Source of the DNA: Saccharopolyspora rectivirgula DSM 43747
GTDB taxonomy: Bacteria > Actinomycetota > Actinomycetes > Mycobacteriales > Pseudonocardiaceae
Assembly: GCF_000497205.1 (NCBI RefSeq)
Contig: NZ_AYJW01000042.1
Location: 1-34,264, forward strand
DNA length: 34,264 bases
Direction: 5' to 3'
Shown: positions 7,187-17,059 of the stretch, in pieces
Layout of the letters: every line of letters begins with the position of its first letter
Position numbering within the stretch: position 1 is the first letter of the stretch
Made by a program: the position numbers and the translations under genes
Notes under the pieces: generated by a model
What the model was told of the DNA's origin: nothing
Databases searched by the model: none
The model's input: the letters and a program-made list of their open reading frames with translations, nothing else

Positions 7187-8449
7187 CTAGGCGGTCGGCA
7201 CCGCGATCTCGCCCCTCGCCGCGCGCAGCGCGATGTCGGTCCGGTAGTGCGAGCCGGGGAGGTGCACCTGGCCGACCCGCTCGTAGACCGCGTTCCGCGC
7301 CGCCTCCAGGTCGGGCCCGGTCGCCACCACCGAGAGCACCCGGCCGCCGGCGGAGACCACGGCCCCGTCCTCGCGGCGACGGGTGCCGGAGTGCAGCACA
7401 CCGGGGAGGTCCGCGCCGCTGATGACCTCGTCCACGCGGGTCCGCCCGGGGTAGCCCTCGGCCGCGACCACCACGGTCACCGCGGCCTCGTCGGCCCACT
7501 CCAGCGGGGGCTGCTCGGCGAGCGAGCCGGTGGCCACCGCGTTGAGCAGCCCGGCCAGCGGGGTCTTCAGCAGGGCGAGCACCGCCTGCGTCTCCGGGTC
7601 CCCGAAGCGGCAGTTGAACTCGATCACCTGCGGGCCCTGCGAGGTCAGTGCGAGCCCGGTGTAGAGCAACCCGGAGAACGGGGTGCCCCGCCGGGCGAGT
7701 TCGTCGACGGTGGGCTGCACGATGGTGCGCACCACGGTGTCCACCAGGTCGTCCGGCGCCCACGGCAGCGGCGCGTAGGCCCCCATGCCGCCGGTGTTCG
7801 GGCCGGCGTCGCCGTCCCCGACCCGCTTGAAGTCCTGCGCGGGCAGCAGGGGGACCACGGTGGTGCCGTCCACCAGGCAGAACAGGGACGCTTCCGGGCC
7901 GTCGAGGAACGACTCCAACAGCACCGGGTGCCCGCCGTCGAGCAGTTTCAGCGCGTGGGCGCGGGCCGCGTCGAAGTCGGACGTGACCAGCACGCCCTTG
8001 CCGGCCGCCAGGCCGTCGTCCTTGACCACCCAGGTGGGGCCGAACTCGGCCAGCGCGGTGTCCAACTTCGCCGGGTTGTCCACGACCAGGCTCTGCGCGG
8101 TCGGCACCCCCGCGGCCTGCATGACTTCCTTCGCGAAAGCCTTGGAACCTTCGATCCGGGCGGCCTGTCCGGACGGCCCGAAGCTGGCGATACCAGCCGC
8201 CCGGACCGCATCCGCGGCTCCGGCGACCAGCGGCACCTCCGGACCGAACACGACGAGGTCCGCCCGCCACTCCTTGGCCAGCTGGACGATTTGCTGCGGG
8301 TCGGAGACGTCCACCGCGTAGGGCTCCGCCAGCGCCGCGGTCCCCGCGTTGCCCGGCGCGCAGGCAAGCGCGGTCACCGCCGGGTCGCGGGACAGAGCCA
8401 GCACGATCGCGTGTTCCCGACCACCGCCACCGATCACCAGGATTCGCAC
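7187..8449 (-). CDS. purD: Phosphoribosylamine-glycine ligase (GARS)
   Basis: A 420-residue ATP-grasp ligase, the usual length for bacterial PurD. It catalyses step 2 of purine biosynthesis, 5-phosphoribosylamine + glycine + ATP to glycinamide ribonucleotide. Landmarks: the N-terminal [19 protein letters not shown], the pre-grasp region [19 protein letters not shown]-grasp stretches [15 protein letters not shown] and [10 protein letters not shown], the catalytic-site region [12 protein letters not shown], and [14 protein letters not shown]. The GTG at 8449 is the family start and follows TACGCT by 7 bases, so a leaderless transcript is likely; the extra N-terminal codons to 8614 are not coding. 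It is alone in its unit and ends at the strong hairpin 7106-7148. The divergent neighbour is the GDPD gene. Confidence 0.96.
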   Translation of the reverse strand: MRILVIGGGGREHAIVLALSRDPAVTALACAPGNAGTAALAEPYAVDVSDPQQIVQLAKEWRADLVVFGPEVPLVAGAADAVRAAGIASFGPSGQAARIEGSKAFAKEVMQAAGVPTAQSLVVDNPAKLDTALAEFGPTWVVKDDGLAAGKGVLVTSDFDAARAHALKLLDGGHPVLLESFLDGPEASLFCLVDGTTVVPLLPAQDFKRVGDGDAGPNTGGMGAYAPLPWAPDDLVDTVVRTIVQPTVDELARRGTPFSGLLYTGLALTSQGPQVIEFNCRFGDPETQAVLALLKTPLAGLLNAVATGSLAEQPPLEWADEAAVTVVVAAEGYPGRTRVDEVISGADLPGVLHSGTRRREDGAVVSAGGRVLSVVATGPDLEAARNAVYERVGQVHLPGSHYRTDIALRAARGEIAVPTA

Positions 8450-8456
8450 AAACCGC

Positions 8457-8462
8457 AGCGTA
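8457..8462 (-). promoter_or_regulatory. -10 element of purD (leaderless start)
   Basis: The minus strand reads TACGCT, 7 bases, then GTG at 8449. No other element of a ribosome site is present. Confidence 0.5.
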
Positions 8463-8714
8463 GAGGCTGGAGCACCAGCTCGTGGCGGTGCCCCCGAAAA
8501 CCGGGCGCCACCTGCCCGGAAACCGGGGTTCACCTCTTCCGACGACCGCCCCGCGCCGCAGGAGGCCTCCCGAGCCGCCCGTTCGGCCAGCGAGCGGACA
8601 CCGCAGTCCACCATCCGGTCGCCCCCGCGTCAGCGCGCGGTCTCCCAATGGTCGATTGCGGGGGCGAGGGTCTTGTCCGAATGTTCTCGTTGCCCCGAAA
8701 CCCTGGAGGACGAG

Positions 8715-9842
8715 ATGACGATCCGACTACGGCTGGCAGCGCTGGCCGCCGCGGGCATCGCCCTGATCAGCACGGCGGCCGGCCAACCCCCGGCGACGGC
8801 CCAACCGGCCTCCGACGAGCGGACCGCGCAGACGGAGGTGTTCGGCCACCGCGGCGCCTCCGGCTACCGGCCGGAGCACACCCTGGCCGCCTACGAACTG
8901 GCCGCCCGGATGGGCGCCGACTACATCGAACCGGACCTGGTCCCCACCAAGGACGGCCACCTGGTCGCCCGCCACGAGAACGAGATCAGCGGCACCACGG
9001 ACGTGGCCGAGCACCCGGAGTTCGCCGACCGCAAGACCACCAAGATCATCGACGGCGAGCCGGTCACCGGCTGGTTCACCGAGGACTTCACCCTCGCCGA
9101 GCTGAAGACCCTGCGCGCCACCGAGCGCATCCCCGAACTCCGCCAGCACAACACCGTCTACGACGGCCAGTTCGAGATCCCGACCTTCCAGGAAGTGCTG
9201 GACCTGCGGGCCAAGCTGTCCCGGGAACTGGGCCGGGAGATCGGCGTGGCGCCGGAGACCAAGCACCCCAGCTACTTCGCCCGGATCGGGCTGCCGCTGG
9301 AGCCGCGGCTGGTGGAAGCCCTGGACCGCAACGGGTTGAACCGGCCGAACGCCAAGGTGGTGGTGCAGTCGTTCGAGGTGTCCAACCTGCAGCGGCTGGA
9401 CCGGGTGCTGCGGACCGACCTGCTGCAGCTGATCAGCGACAGCGGCGCGCCGCAGGACTTCGTCGAAGCCGGCGACCCGCGCACCTACGCGGACATGGTC
9501 ACCCCGGAAGGCCTGCGGGAGATCGCCACCTACGCCGACGGCATCGGCCCCGACACCAAGGTGATCATCCCCTTGGACGAGCAGGGCAACACCACCGAGC
9601 CGACCTCGGTGGTCGCCGACGCGCACGCGGCGGGGCTGGAGGTCGTGCCGTACACGCTGCGCGCCGAGAACGAGTTCCTGCCGGCCGACTTCCGCTCCTC
9701 GGACCTCCCGGCCGAGTGGGGCGACGTGCGCGGCTACTGCGCGCTGCTGCTGCGGCAGGGCGTCGACGGCCTGTTCGCCGACCAGCCCGACGTGGCCGTG
9801 CACGTGCGGGACTCGCTGCCCGCCGCGGCCGCGAGCCGGTAG
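8715..9842 (+). CDS. Secreted glycerophosphodiester phosphodiesterase
   Basis: A 375-residue protein with a Sec signal peptide (residues 1 to about 30, RLRLAALAAAGIALISTAAG, cleavage after an AxA-like site near residue 32). The GDPD TIM-barrel follows: VFGHRGASGYRPEHTLAAYE is the classic HRG...PENT-type catalytic signature (His, Arg, metal-binding Glu), then GADYIEPDLVPTKDGHLVARHE, with the second catalytic His and metal ligands. The family hydrolyses deacylated phospholipids to glycerol-3-phosphate and an alcohol, scavenging phosphate and carbon. The ATG at 8715 has GGAGGA at 8705-8710. It resembles the longer, GlpQ-like secreted class. The gene stands alone in the divergent gap from purD and ends in a hairpin shared with purA. 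Confidence 0.93.
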   Translation: MTIRLRLAALAAAGIALISTAAGQPPATAQPASDERTAQTEVFGHRGASGYRPEHTLAAYELAARMGADYIEPDLVPTKDGHLVARHENEISGTTDVAEHPEFADRKTTKIIDGEPVTGWFTEDFTLAELKTLRATERIPELRQHNTVYDGQFEIPTFQEVLDLRAKLSRELGREIGVAPETKHPSYFARIGLPLEPRLVEALDRNGLNRPNAKVVVQSFEVSNLQRLDRVLRTDLLQLISDSGAPQDFVEAGDPRTYADMVTPEGLREIATYADGIGPDTKVIIPLDEQGNTTEPTSVVADAHAAGLEVVPYTLRAENEFLPADFRSSDLPAEWGDVRGYCALLLRQGVDGLFADQPDVAVHVRDSLPAAAASR

Positions 9843-9847
9843 CGGAA

Positions 9848-9882
9848 GGCTCAGCCGGTGCCGCGGGGGCGCCGGCTGAGCC
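9848..9882. terminator. Bidirectional terminator between GDPD and purA
   Basis: A perfect 11-bp stem, GGCTCAGCCGG (9848-9858) with CCGGCTGAGCC (9872-9882), between two convergent genes whose stops are at 9842 and 9889. There is no U-tract on either strand. Confidence 0.65.
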
Positions 9883-9888
9883 GCCGGA

Positions 9889-11256
<1,368 letters not shown>

Positions 11257-11279
11257 TCAGGGTAAACCAGGAGCAGAAC

Positions 11280-11981
11280 GTGAGTACCACCGCATTGTCC
11301 TGCGGAAACACCGACCACGCTGCGCGCCCGGGAAGTCACTCCGTGAAGTGGTTCGACGTCCCTGCATCTCCCGGCCGGGAAGACATCGATCCGCTCCTCG
11401 CGGATACCACAGACCGTATTGTGGTGCACGGCACGGACGCCGACCTGGCGGCCGTGGTGCTGCGGTTGCTCCGGAAGAACCGCCTGGGCGACCTGGCCGT
11501 CGGTTACGTCCCGGTCGCCCAGTCCCCGGCGGCCGAGCTGTGGGGGCTCGAACCGGGTGATTTCGACCGGGCGTTCACCGCCGAGCCGCGCCCGGCCCCG
11601 CTGATCCGGGACGACTCGGGCGGGGTGCTGCTCGCCTCCGGGCGGATCGAACCCATCACCGGCCAGGTGTACTGCGACGACGAGCGGGTGCTCAACGGGC
11701 CCGCGCTGGCCCTGGAGGTCACCCCGGACCCGCAGGCCGCGCCGCTGCCGGTGCCCACCGCCGACCCGGCGGAGGCGAACCTGGAGCCGGCCACCGACGG
11801 CCTGGTGGTGACGGTGGTGCAGCGCCGGTTCTTCCGCCGGCGCAGCAGCAGCGCCCGCGGCCGGGCGGCCCAGGCCAGCTTCCGCTCGGCCACGGTCGTC
11901 CGCGACGGGGTGCCGCACCCGCGCCAGGTGAACAAGTGGGTCTGGTACCGGCACACCCAGGACCTCCTGCTCGCCCGGTAG
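11280..11981 (+). CDS. Conserved hypothetical protein divergent from purA
   Basis: A 233-residue soluble protein with no signal peptide or membrane helix. A first half contains RIVVHGTDADLAAVVLRLLR (about residues 46-65) and a WGLEPGDFDRAF stretch; a second half has an Arg-rich patch (RRFFRRRSSSARGRAAQ) and an aromatic C-terminus (NKWVWYRHTQDLLLAR). I do not recognise the family firmly. The first half faintly recalls the nucleotide-binding fold of the diacylglycerol/NAD-kinase superfamily with a degraded GGDGT-like loop, but this is speculation. The GTG at 11280 has AGGAG upstream. Its place beside purA matches the position of Rv0358 in M. tuberculosis (from memory), so it is probably an orthologue of that unknown gene. 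Confidence 0.78.
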   Translation: MSTTALSCGNTDHAARPGSHSVKWFDVPASPGREDIDPLLADTTDRIVVHGTDADLAAVVLRLLRKNRLGDLAVGYVPVAQSPAAELWGLEPGDFDRAFTAEPRPAPLIRDDSGGVLLASGRIEPITGQVYCDDERVLNGPALALEVTPDPQAAPLPVPTADPAEANLEPATDGLVVTVVQRRFFRRRSSSARGRAAQASFRSATVVRDGVPHPRQVNKWVWYRHTQDLLLAR

Positions 11982-12148
11982 CCGGTCATCCGGATGCCGG
12001 ACGGCTCGCCCACCCGCTCGGAGCAGGCCCGGTAACCCGTTGATTGGCGTCTTCACGCCGAGTCGGCTTCTGGTCACGCAACGGCATTGCTTCGGCAACC
12101 TGGCTTCGCCATGGTCAACTCCGGAGATCTCGATTCCCGGAGGCAGCC

Positions 12149-12781
12149 ATGAAGCGATCACTGCGCGCCACCCTCGCCGCCCTGCCCTTGACCGCAGCTC
12201 TCGGGCTTTCCGCAGCCACCCCCGCCGCGGCCGAGCCGCCGGGCATTCCCAGCCCGTCCGAAGCCGCCGCCCAGCTGGCCCAGTTGACCGTCGCGCCCGA
12301 AGGCTCGATGGACGGCTACGACCGGGACAAGTTCCCGCACTGGAGCGAAGGCCCGGACAACTGCAACACCCGGGAAGCCGTGCTCAAGCGGGACGGCGAG
12401 AACGTGGAGACCGGATCCGACTGCTACCCGACCTCGGGCACCTGGTACAGCCCCTACGACGGCGCCACCTGGACCCAGCCCTCCGACGTGGACATCGACC
12501 ACGTGGTGCCGCTGGCCGCCGCCTGGCGCTCCGGCGCCGCCGAGTGGACCACCGAGAAGCGGGAGCAGTTCGCCAACGACCTGGACGGCCCGCAGCTGAT
12601 CGCGGTGACCGACAACGTCAACCAGTCGAAGGGCGACCAGACCCCGGACGAGTGGATGCCGCCGCGGGCCGAGTACCACTGCACCTACGCCTCGATGTGG
12701 ATCGGCACCAAGGCGAAGTGGGACCTGACCGTCACCGAAGCGGAGAAGGCCGCGCTGGAGGAAGCGCTGCAAACCTGCTGA
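12149..12781 (+). CDS. Secreted HNH-type nuclease (DUF1524/GmrSD-like family)
   Basis: A 210-residue exported protein. Residues 1-28 form a Sec signal peptide (MKRSLRATLAALPLTAALGL, cleavage near AAA-E at 28/29). The C-terminal domain has DIDHVVPLAAAW (H118, the DHV core of the HNH active site) and, about 35 residues on, NVNQSKGDQTPDEWMPP, the N...K...W pattern of the DUF1524 family in secreted actinobacterial endonucleases. Four cysteines (72, 92, 178, 210) may form two disulfides, consistent with an extracellular enzyme. It probably cleaves nucleic acid for scavenging or competition; substrate preference is unknown. The ATG at 12149 has CGGAGG upstream. The 167-base leader 11982-12148 contains only a small GGCGT/ACGCC hairpin; no clear promoter is assigned. 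Confidence 0.87.
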   Translation: MKRSLRATLAALPLTAALGLSAATPAAAEPPGIPSPSEAAAQLAQLTVAPEGSMDGYDRDKFPHWSEGPDNCNTREAVLKRDGENVETGSDCYPTSGTWYSPYDGATWTQPSDVDIDHVVPLAAAWRSGAAEWTTEKREQFANDLDGPQLIAVTDNVNQSKGDQTPDEWMPPRAEYHCTYASMWIGTKAKWDLTVTEAEKAALEEALQTC

Positions 12782-12791
12782 CCAGGTCGCG

Positions 12792-12820
12792 AGCGGCGGT
12801 GGACGGGGTCCGCCGCCGCT
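12792..12820 (+). terminator. Rho-independent terminator after the HNH nuclease gene
   Basis: The stem AGCGGCGGTGGAC (12792-12804) pairs with GTCCGCCGCCGCT (12808-12820) through 13 positions including one T-G wobble; the loop is GGG. CTTTG follows. It lies 10 bases after the stop at 12781. Confidence 0.7.
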
Positions 12821-12883
12821 CTTTGCGTTCCGCTGCCCGGTCCGCTGTGCTGGGGGAGGACCACCACATCCCCGGGAGGCGTC

Positions 12884-13141
12884 GTGCCGCAGGATTCGGA
12901 AGTTCTCCGGTCGGTGTTCACCGCACCGCCGGGCGGGGTGATGACCGACGAGGTCGGGGTCATCACCGGTGACCTGGAGCTGGCCACCGAGCGCATCGGG
13001 GACGAGGTGCGGGTGTGGGTGCGGTACGCGGGCGCCGACGAGTGGTACCGGATTTCCGCGGCGGACTGCCGGCTGCACGACGCGCGGGACCACCAGCCGC
13101 TGCACTCGGCGCTGCTCGCGGCGCTGCACCGCCGCGACTGA
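12884..13141 (+). CDS. Small hypothetical protein, 85 residues
   Basis: An 85-residue soluble acidic protein with no recognised domain. The mid-part (GDLELATERIGDEVRVWVRY, then AGADEWYRIS) alternates charged and hydrophobic residues like a small beta-rich fold; the end is Leu/Ala-rich. The GTG at 12884 has a good GGGAGG ribosome site (12874-12879) and the frame has strong G/C third positions, so the gene is likely real. It stops 7 bases from the convergent FUSC-type gene, and a short ACCGGC/GCCGGT hairpin (13144-13159) covers the junction. Function unknown. Confidence 0.65.
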   Translation: MPQDSEVLRSVFTAPPGGVMTDEVGVITGDLELATERIGDEVRVWVRYAGADEWYRISAADCRLHDARDHQPLHSALLAALHRRD

Positions 13142-13148
13142 GCACCGG

Positions 13149-14267
13149 CTACGGCCGGTCGCCCTTGCGGTCCGAGTGCAGCGGGGGCAGGGCTTCGGTC
13201 GCCTCCTGCCTGGTCAACCCGGTGGCCTGCAGCAGGTCCACCGCGATCGAGCGCACCTGCAGCACCACCACCTGCATGGAGAAGTGGCCTTCGCCGAGCA
13301 GTTCCACGGTCGCCTTCCGGGCGACCGCGCGAGCCGCTTCCCGCGCCTGCCGCGGCTCGTCCCCGCTGGCCAGTTCGTCGCGCAGCAGCACCACCGCGCC
13401 GGCCAGCTCCTCCAGCATCCGCGGCAGCGGCCGGGGCACCGCCTCCCGGTCCCGCAGCGCGGACATCGCCCGCCGCGCCAGCACCCTGGTGTTGCGCAGC
13501 GCGCGGTCGATGGGGGCGGCGGCGGCCTCGTAGCGCTCCAGGTCCTCCCGCCGGTGCCAGCGGATCGGGGCGTACTTGGCGATCTCCTTGCCGGCGACCA
13601 GCGCGGTGCGGAACTCCTCCACCGCTCGCTGGCTCTTGCGCGCCCTGGCCAGCACGTCAGCGGCCACCTCGGCGTCTTGGATGGACACCGCGTTGGCCAC
13701 GCCGCGCAGCGCGTCCGCCAGCGCGCCCAGCACGATCCGCCCGTTGCGGTGGGCGACGGCCAGCGGGTTCTGCGGCAGCAGCGCGGCCACCACGAAACCG
13801 ACCAACCCGCCGATCACCGCGTCGATCATGCGGGTGTAACCGCCCACGTCCCCCGGCGGGAGCAGGGTGGCCACCAGCACCGAGGAGGAGGCGGCCTGCA
13901 TCACCACCACGCTGCCGCTGTTGAGCAGCACCGCGGTGCTCATCGCCAGCGCCACCACCAGAGAGATCTGCCACGCTCCGGACCCGATCACCGAGATCAG
14001 CAGGTCGCCGACCCCGATGCCGATGGTGACGCCGAAGACCAGTTCCAGGCCGCGGCGCATCCGCTGGCCCAGGGTCACCCCGAGGGAGATGATCGCGGCG
14101 ATGGGGGCGAAGAACGGTTGCGGGTGCCCCGCCACGCTGGTGGCGAGGAACCAGGCGAGGCCACCGCCGACCGCGCACTGCACGATGGGCGTGCCGGTGC
14201 GCAGCAGTCGGCGGACGCGGACGACGAGTTCCTCGCGGAAGCGGTGCACGTGGACATTGTCCGCCAC
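13149..14267 (-). CDS. FUSC-family membrane protein (aromatic acid exporter-like)
   Basis: A 372-residue protein with six likely transmembrane helices in its first 165 residues (for example PIVQCAVGGGLAWFLATSVA, PFFAPIAAIISLGVTL, ELVFGVTIGIGVGDLLISVI, MIDAVIGGLVGFVVAALLP). A long helical cytoplasmic half follows, rich in Arg/Glu/Ala. This half-size layout is that of the FUSC_2/aromatic acid exporter group (relatives of AaeB and YccS), which in full-length form carries two such modules. A transporter role for aromatic or xenobiotic acids is family-based inference. The start is uncertain: GTG at 14267 has no clear ribosome site, and 14252 is an alternative. It overlaps nothing and lies downstream of the DUF3151 gene on the same strand. 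Confidence 0.85.
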   Translation of the reverse strand: MADNVHVHRFREELVVRVRRLLRTGTPIVQCAVGGGLAWFLATSVAGHPQPFFAPIAAIISLGVTLGQRMRRGLELVFGVTIGIGVGDLLISVIGSGAWQISLVVALAMSTAVLLNSGSVVVMQAASSSVLVATLLPPGDVGGYTRMIDAVIGGLVGFVVAALLPQNPLAVAHRNGRIVLGALADALRGVANAVSIQDAEVAADVLARARKSQRAVEEFRTALVAGKEIAKYAPIRWHRREDLERYEAAAAPIDRALRNTRVLARRAMSALRDREAVPRPLPRMLEELAGAVVLLRDELASGDEPRQAREAARAVARKATVELLGEGHFSMQVVVLQVRSIAVDLLQATGLTRQEATEALPPLHSDRKGDRP

Positions 14268-14324
14268 GGCCGGTCAGCGAGAGGCGGCATCAGCTTTCCG
14301 CCGCCGGCCGCAGCAGCTCACCGA

Positions 14325-14738
14325 TCAGACCAGGCCGGTCTGCTCCACCGCTTCCGGGTCGCTGTCGGCCAACAGCTGCCGGCAGCGCTCGTACTCGTCG
14401 GTCTCCCCGATGGCCTTGGCCGCTTTCGCCAGCGCGGCGATCGACCGCAGCACCCCCTGGTTGGGCACGTGGCGCCACGGGATCGGGCCGAAGCCCTTCC
14501 AACCGGCCTTGCGCAACGCGTCCAGCCCGCGGTGGTAACCGGTGCGGGCGTACGCGTAGGCGGGGATGTTCTGCTTCTCCGCCAGGGCGGCCTCCGCCAG
14601 CGCCGCCCACGCCCCGCTGAAGCTCGGGTGTTCCGTCGCGACCTGAGCGGGGTCGGTGCCGGAGTCCAACGCGGCCTGTGCCACCGAGTTCTCCGGTAAC
14701 AAGGTTTCCGGCGGCTCCAACAGGTTCTTGTTCGTCAT
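14325..14738 (-). CDS. DUF3151 family protein
   Basis: A 137-residue soluble protein with the features I recall for DUF3151: a leader ending in an NLLEPPETLLP segment, then HPSFSGAWAALAEAALA, IPAYAYARTGYHRGLDALR, GWKGFGPIPWRHVPNQGVL and a C-terminal helical ADSDPEAVEQTGLV. The family is restricted to actinomycetes, is of unknown function and often lies close to the class II aldolase gene fba, as it does here (71 bases downstream of it, beyond the fba terminator). The ATG at 14738 has AGGATT as a weak ribosome site. The helical periodicity recalls a TPR-like repeat, but I cannot confirm this. Confidence 0.87.
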   Translation of the reverse strand: MTNKNLLEPPETLLPENSVAQAALDSGTDPAQVATEHPSFSGAWAALAEAALAEKQNIPAYAYARTGYHRGLDALRKAGWKGFGPIPWRHVPNQGVLRSIAALAKAAKAIGETDEYERCRQLLADSDPEAVEQTGLV

Positions 14739-14770
14739 GGCCCAATCCTGTCAGGTTCACCGGAAGAAGG

Positions 14771-14797
14771 GGTGGTGCGCCGCGCGGGCGCACCACC
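14771..14797 (-). terminator. Terminator hairpin after fba
   Basis: A perfect 10-bp stem, GGTGGTGCGC (14771-14780) with GCGCACCACC (14788-14797), loop of 7 bases, 13 bases after the fba stop on the minus strand. The tail is pyrimidine-rich (CCCTTCTTCC) but not a U-run. Confidence 0.65.
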
Positions 14798-14809
14798 GCT
14801 GGGACCGGA

Positions 14810-15844
<1,035 letters not shown>

Positions 15845-15992
15845 CTGTCGTTCCTCCTATGGGGATGGAGTGGAATGGGTGACGGAGTTGCGCAGCCTCC
15901 TCCAAGGCCGCTGGACGTGGCAGCGAACCTCGGGATCAGCGCTGTACTTGCGCGTCACATTGCCCTAGCCAGGTCGTTTTGGAAAGTCGGTG

Positions 15993-16020
15993 ACAGGATT
16001 CAGATTAGACTGAATTCTGT
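15993..16020. promoter_or_regulatory. AT-rich inverted repeat between YciI-like gene and fba
   Basis: ACAGGATTCAG (15993-16003) and CTGAATTCTGT (16010-16020) form 11-bp arms with one G-T mismatch around a 6-base spacer. The core ATTCAG-N6-CTGAAT looks like a dimeric-regulator site. It lies 25 bases after the YciI-like stop and about 150 bases before fba, so it may instead be a terminator for the former; no U-tract follows on the minus strand. Confidence 0.45.
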
Positions 16021-16044
16021 GGACATCCTCACACGTCATGGCGG

Positions 16045-16320
16045 CTACAGCCAGGCGCCGAGCACCGGAGTCCACTCCCGCACCGCGCGTTCGGCAACAA
16101 CCCCCCGTTCGGTGTACGGGTCGCGATCGAGGATCTTCTCCAGCTCCTCCTCCGACGCGGCCTCGTAGACGAGCTGCGCGCCCTCGCCGTCGGCGTACGG
16201 GCCGGCGGCCAGCAGCACGCCCCGCTCGGCCAGCTCCTTGCAGTACTCCCGGTGGACGGGGCGCACCTGCTGCAACAGCTCCTGGTCCCCGTAGACCAAC
16301 TGCACCACGAACTTGGCCAT
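16045..16320 (-). CDS. YciI-related (YCII domain) protein
   Basis: A 91-residue protein of the ferredoxin-like alpha/beta YCII family: KFVVQLVYGDQELLQQVRPV, HREYCKELAERGVLLAAGPY (with conserved His and GP turn), then EELEKILDRDPYTERGV with the DP-x3-G-type motif, and VREWTPVLGAW. Family members are small dimeric proteins, often of unknown role and sometimes fused to, or next to, ECF sigma factors in actinomycetes; here a sigma factor is divergent at 16403. The ATG at 16320 has GGAGG; longer readings to 16473 have no support. A 14-bp palindrome (16330-16343) overlaps the upstream leader. Confidence 0.85.
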   Translation of the reverse strand: MAKFVVQLVYGDQELLQQVRPVHREYCKELAERGVLLAAGPYADGEGAQLVYEAASEEELEKILDRDPYTERGVVAERAVREWTPVLGAWL

Positions 16321-16329
16321 GCCACACCT

Positions 16330-16343
16330 CCAGATCGATCTGG
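16330..16343. promoter_or_regulatory. 14-bp perfect palindrome in divergent promoter region
   Basis: CCAGATCGATCTGG lies between the YciI-like start (16320) and the sigma factor start (16403). Perfect self-complementarity over 14 bases suggests an operator controlling one or both genes. The protein that binds it is unknown. Confidence 0.4.
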
Positions 16344-16389
16344 GGTCTGAAGCTACCCGTTCCCGCCCCCGCAGCGGAGGGATCGCCGG

Positions 16390-16395
16390 TAGGTT
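16390..16395 (+). promoter_or_regulatory. -10 element of the second sigma gene (leaderless start)
   Basis: TAGGTT at 16390-16395, 7 bases, then GTG at 16403. This decides the start against longer readings beginning at 16313. Confidence 0.5.
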
Positions 16396-16402
16396 CAGCC
16401 GC

Positions 16403-16981
16403 GTGGCTGGGAACACACGTGGAGCTGAACGGGTTGTCGAGCAGACGCTGAGCCGGCTGCGGGCCCTGGACACCTCGTCCGCCGCCGAGGTGCCCGGGCG
16501 ACCGCTGACGCTGGAGGACCTCTACCGGCAGCACCGGGCGCGCATGGTGCGACTGGCGGTGCTGCTGGTGGACGATCCGGCCACCGCCGAGGACGTGGTG
16601 CAGGAGGCGTTCACCGGGCTGTACCGCAACTGGTCCGGTCTGCGGGACGCCAAGGCCGCCGTCGCCTACCTGCGCACGGCGGTGGTCAACAGCAGCAGGT
16701 CGGTGCTGCGGCGCCGCAAGACCAGCCGGGAGTACCAGCCGCCGCACCAGGTCAACGCCCGCTCGGCCGAATCGCTGGCGATGCTCAGCACCGAGCACCA
16801 GGCCGTGGTGTCGGCGCTGGCGCAGCTGCCGCGGCGGCAGCGGGAGGTGCTCGTGCTCCGCTACTACGGGAACCTGTCCGAGGCGGAGATCGCCGAGGCC
16901 ACCGGGGTGTCGCGGGGCACCGTCAAGTCCACGGCCAGCCGGGCGCTGGAGGCGCTGCAGAAGCTGCTCACCACGAACTGA
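16403..16981 (+). CDS. SigE-family ECF RNA polymerase sigma factor (second copy)
   Basis: A 192-residue sigma factor. Region 2 is at about 35-100 (LEDLYRQHRARMVRLAVLLV, then AEDVVQEAFTGLYRNW, and AYLRTAVVNSSRSVLRRRK). Region 4 is at about 130-185 (LPRRQREVLVLRYYGNLSE, and the helix-turn-helix TGVSRGTVKSTASRALEAL). The GTG at 16403 is preferred from the -10-like element; the annotation of a start at 16313 would place it in the promoter region. No anti-sigma gene is adjacent; the divergent YciI-like protein shares the promoter region. The plus-strand neighbour nagA follows after 78 bases, so co-transcription is possible. Targets are unknown. Confidence 0.88.
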   Translation: MAGNTRGAERVVEQTLSRLRALDTSSAAEVPGRPLTLEDLYRQHRARMVRLAVLLVDDPATAEDVVQEAFTGLYRNWSGLRDAKAAVAYLRTAVVNSSRSVLRRRKTSREYQPPHQVNARSAESLAMLSTEHQAVVSALAQLPRRQREVLVLRYYGNLSEAEIAEATGVSRGTVKSTASRALEALQKLLTTN

Positions 16982-17059
16982 CCGCGAACCGGCACAATTG
17001 GTGCAGACCACATGCCGGTCGTCGCGGAGCGCGACCGGGCGGCGAGGGGAGGAGGCGCC

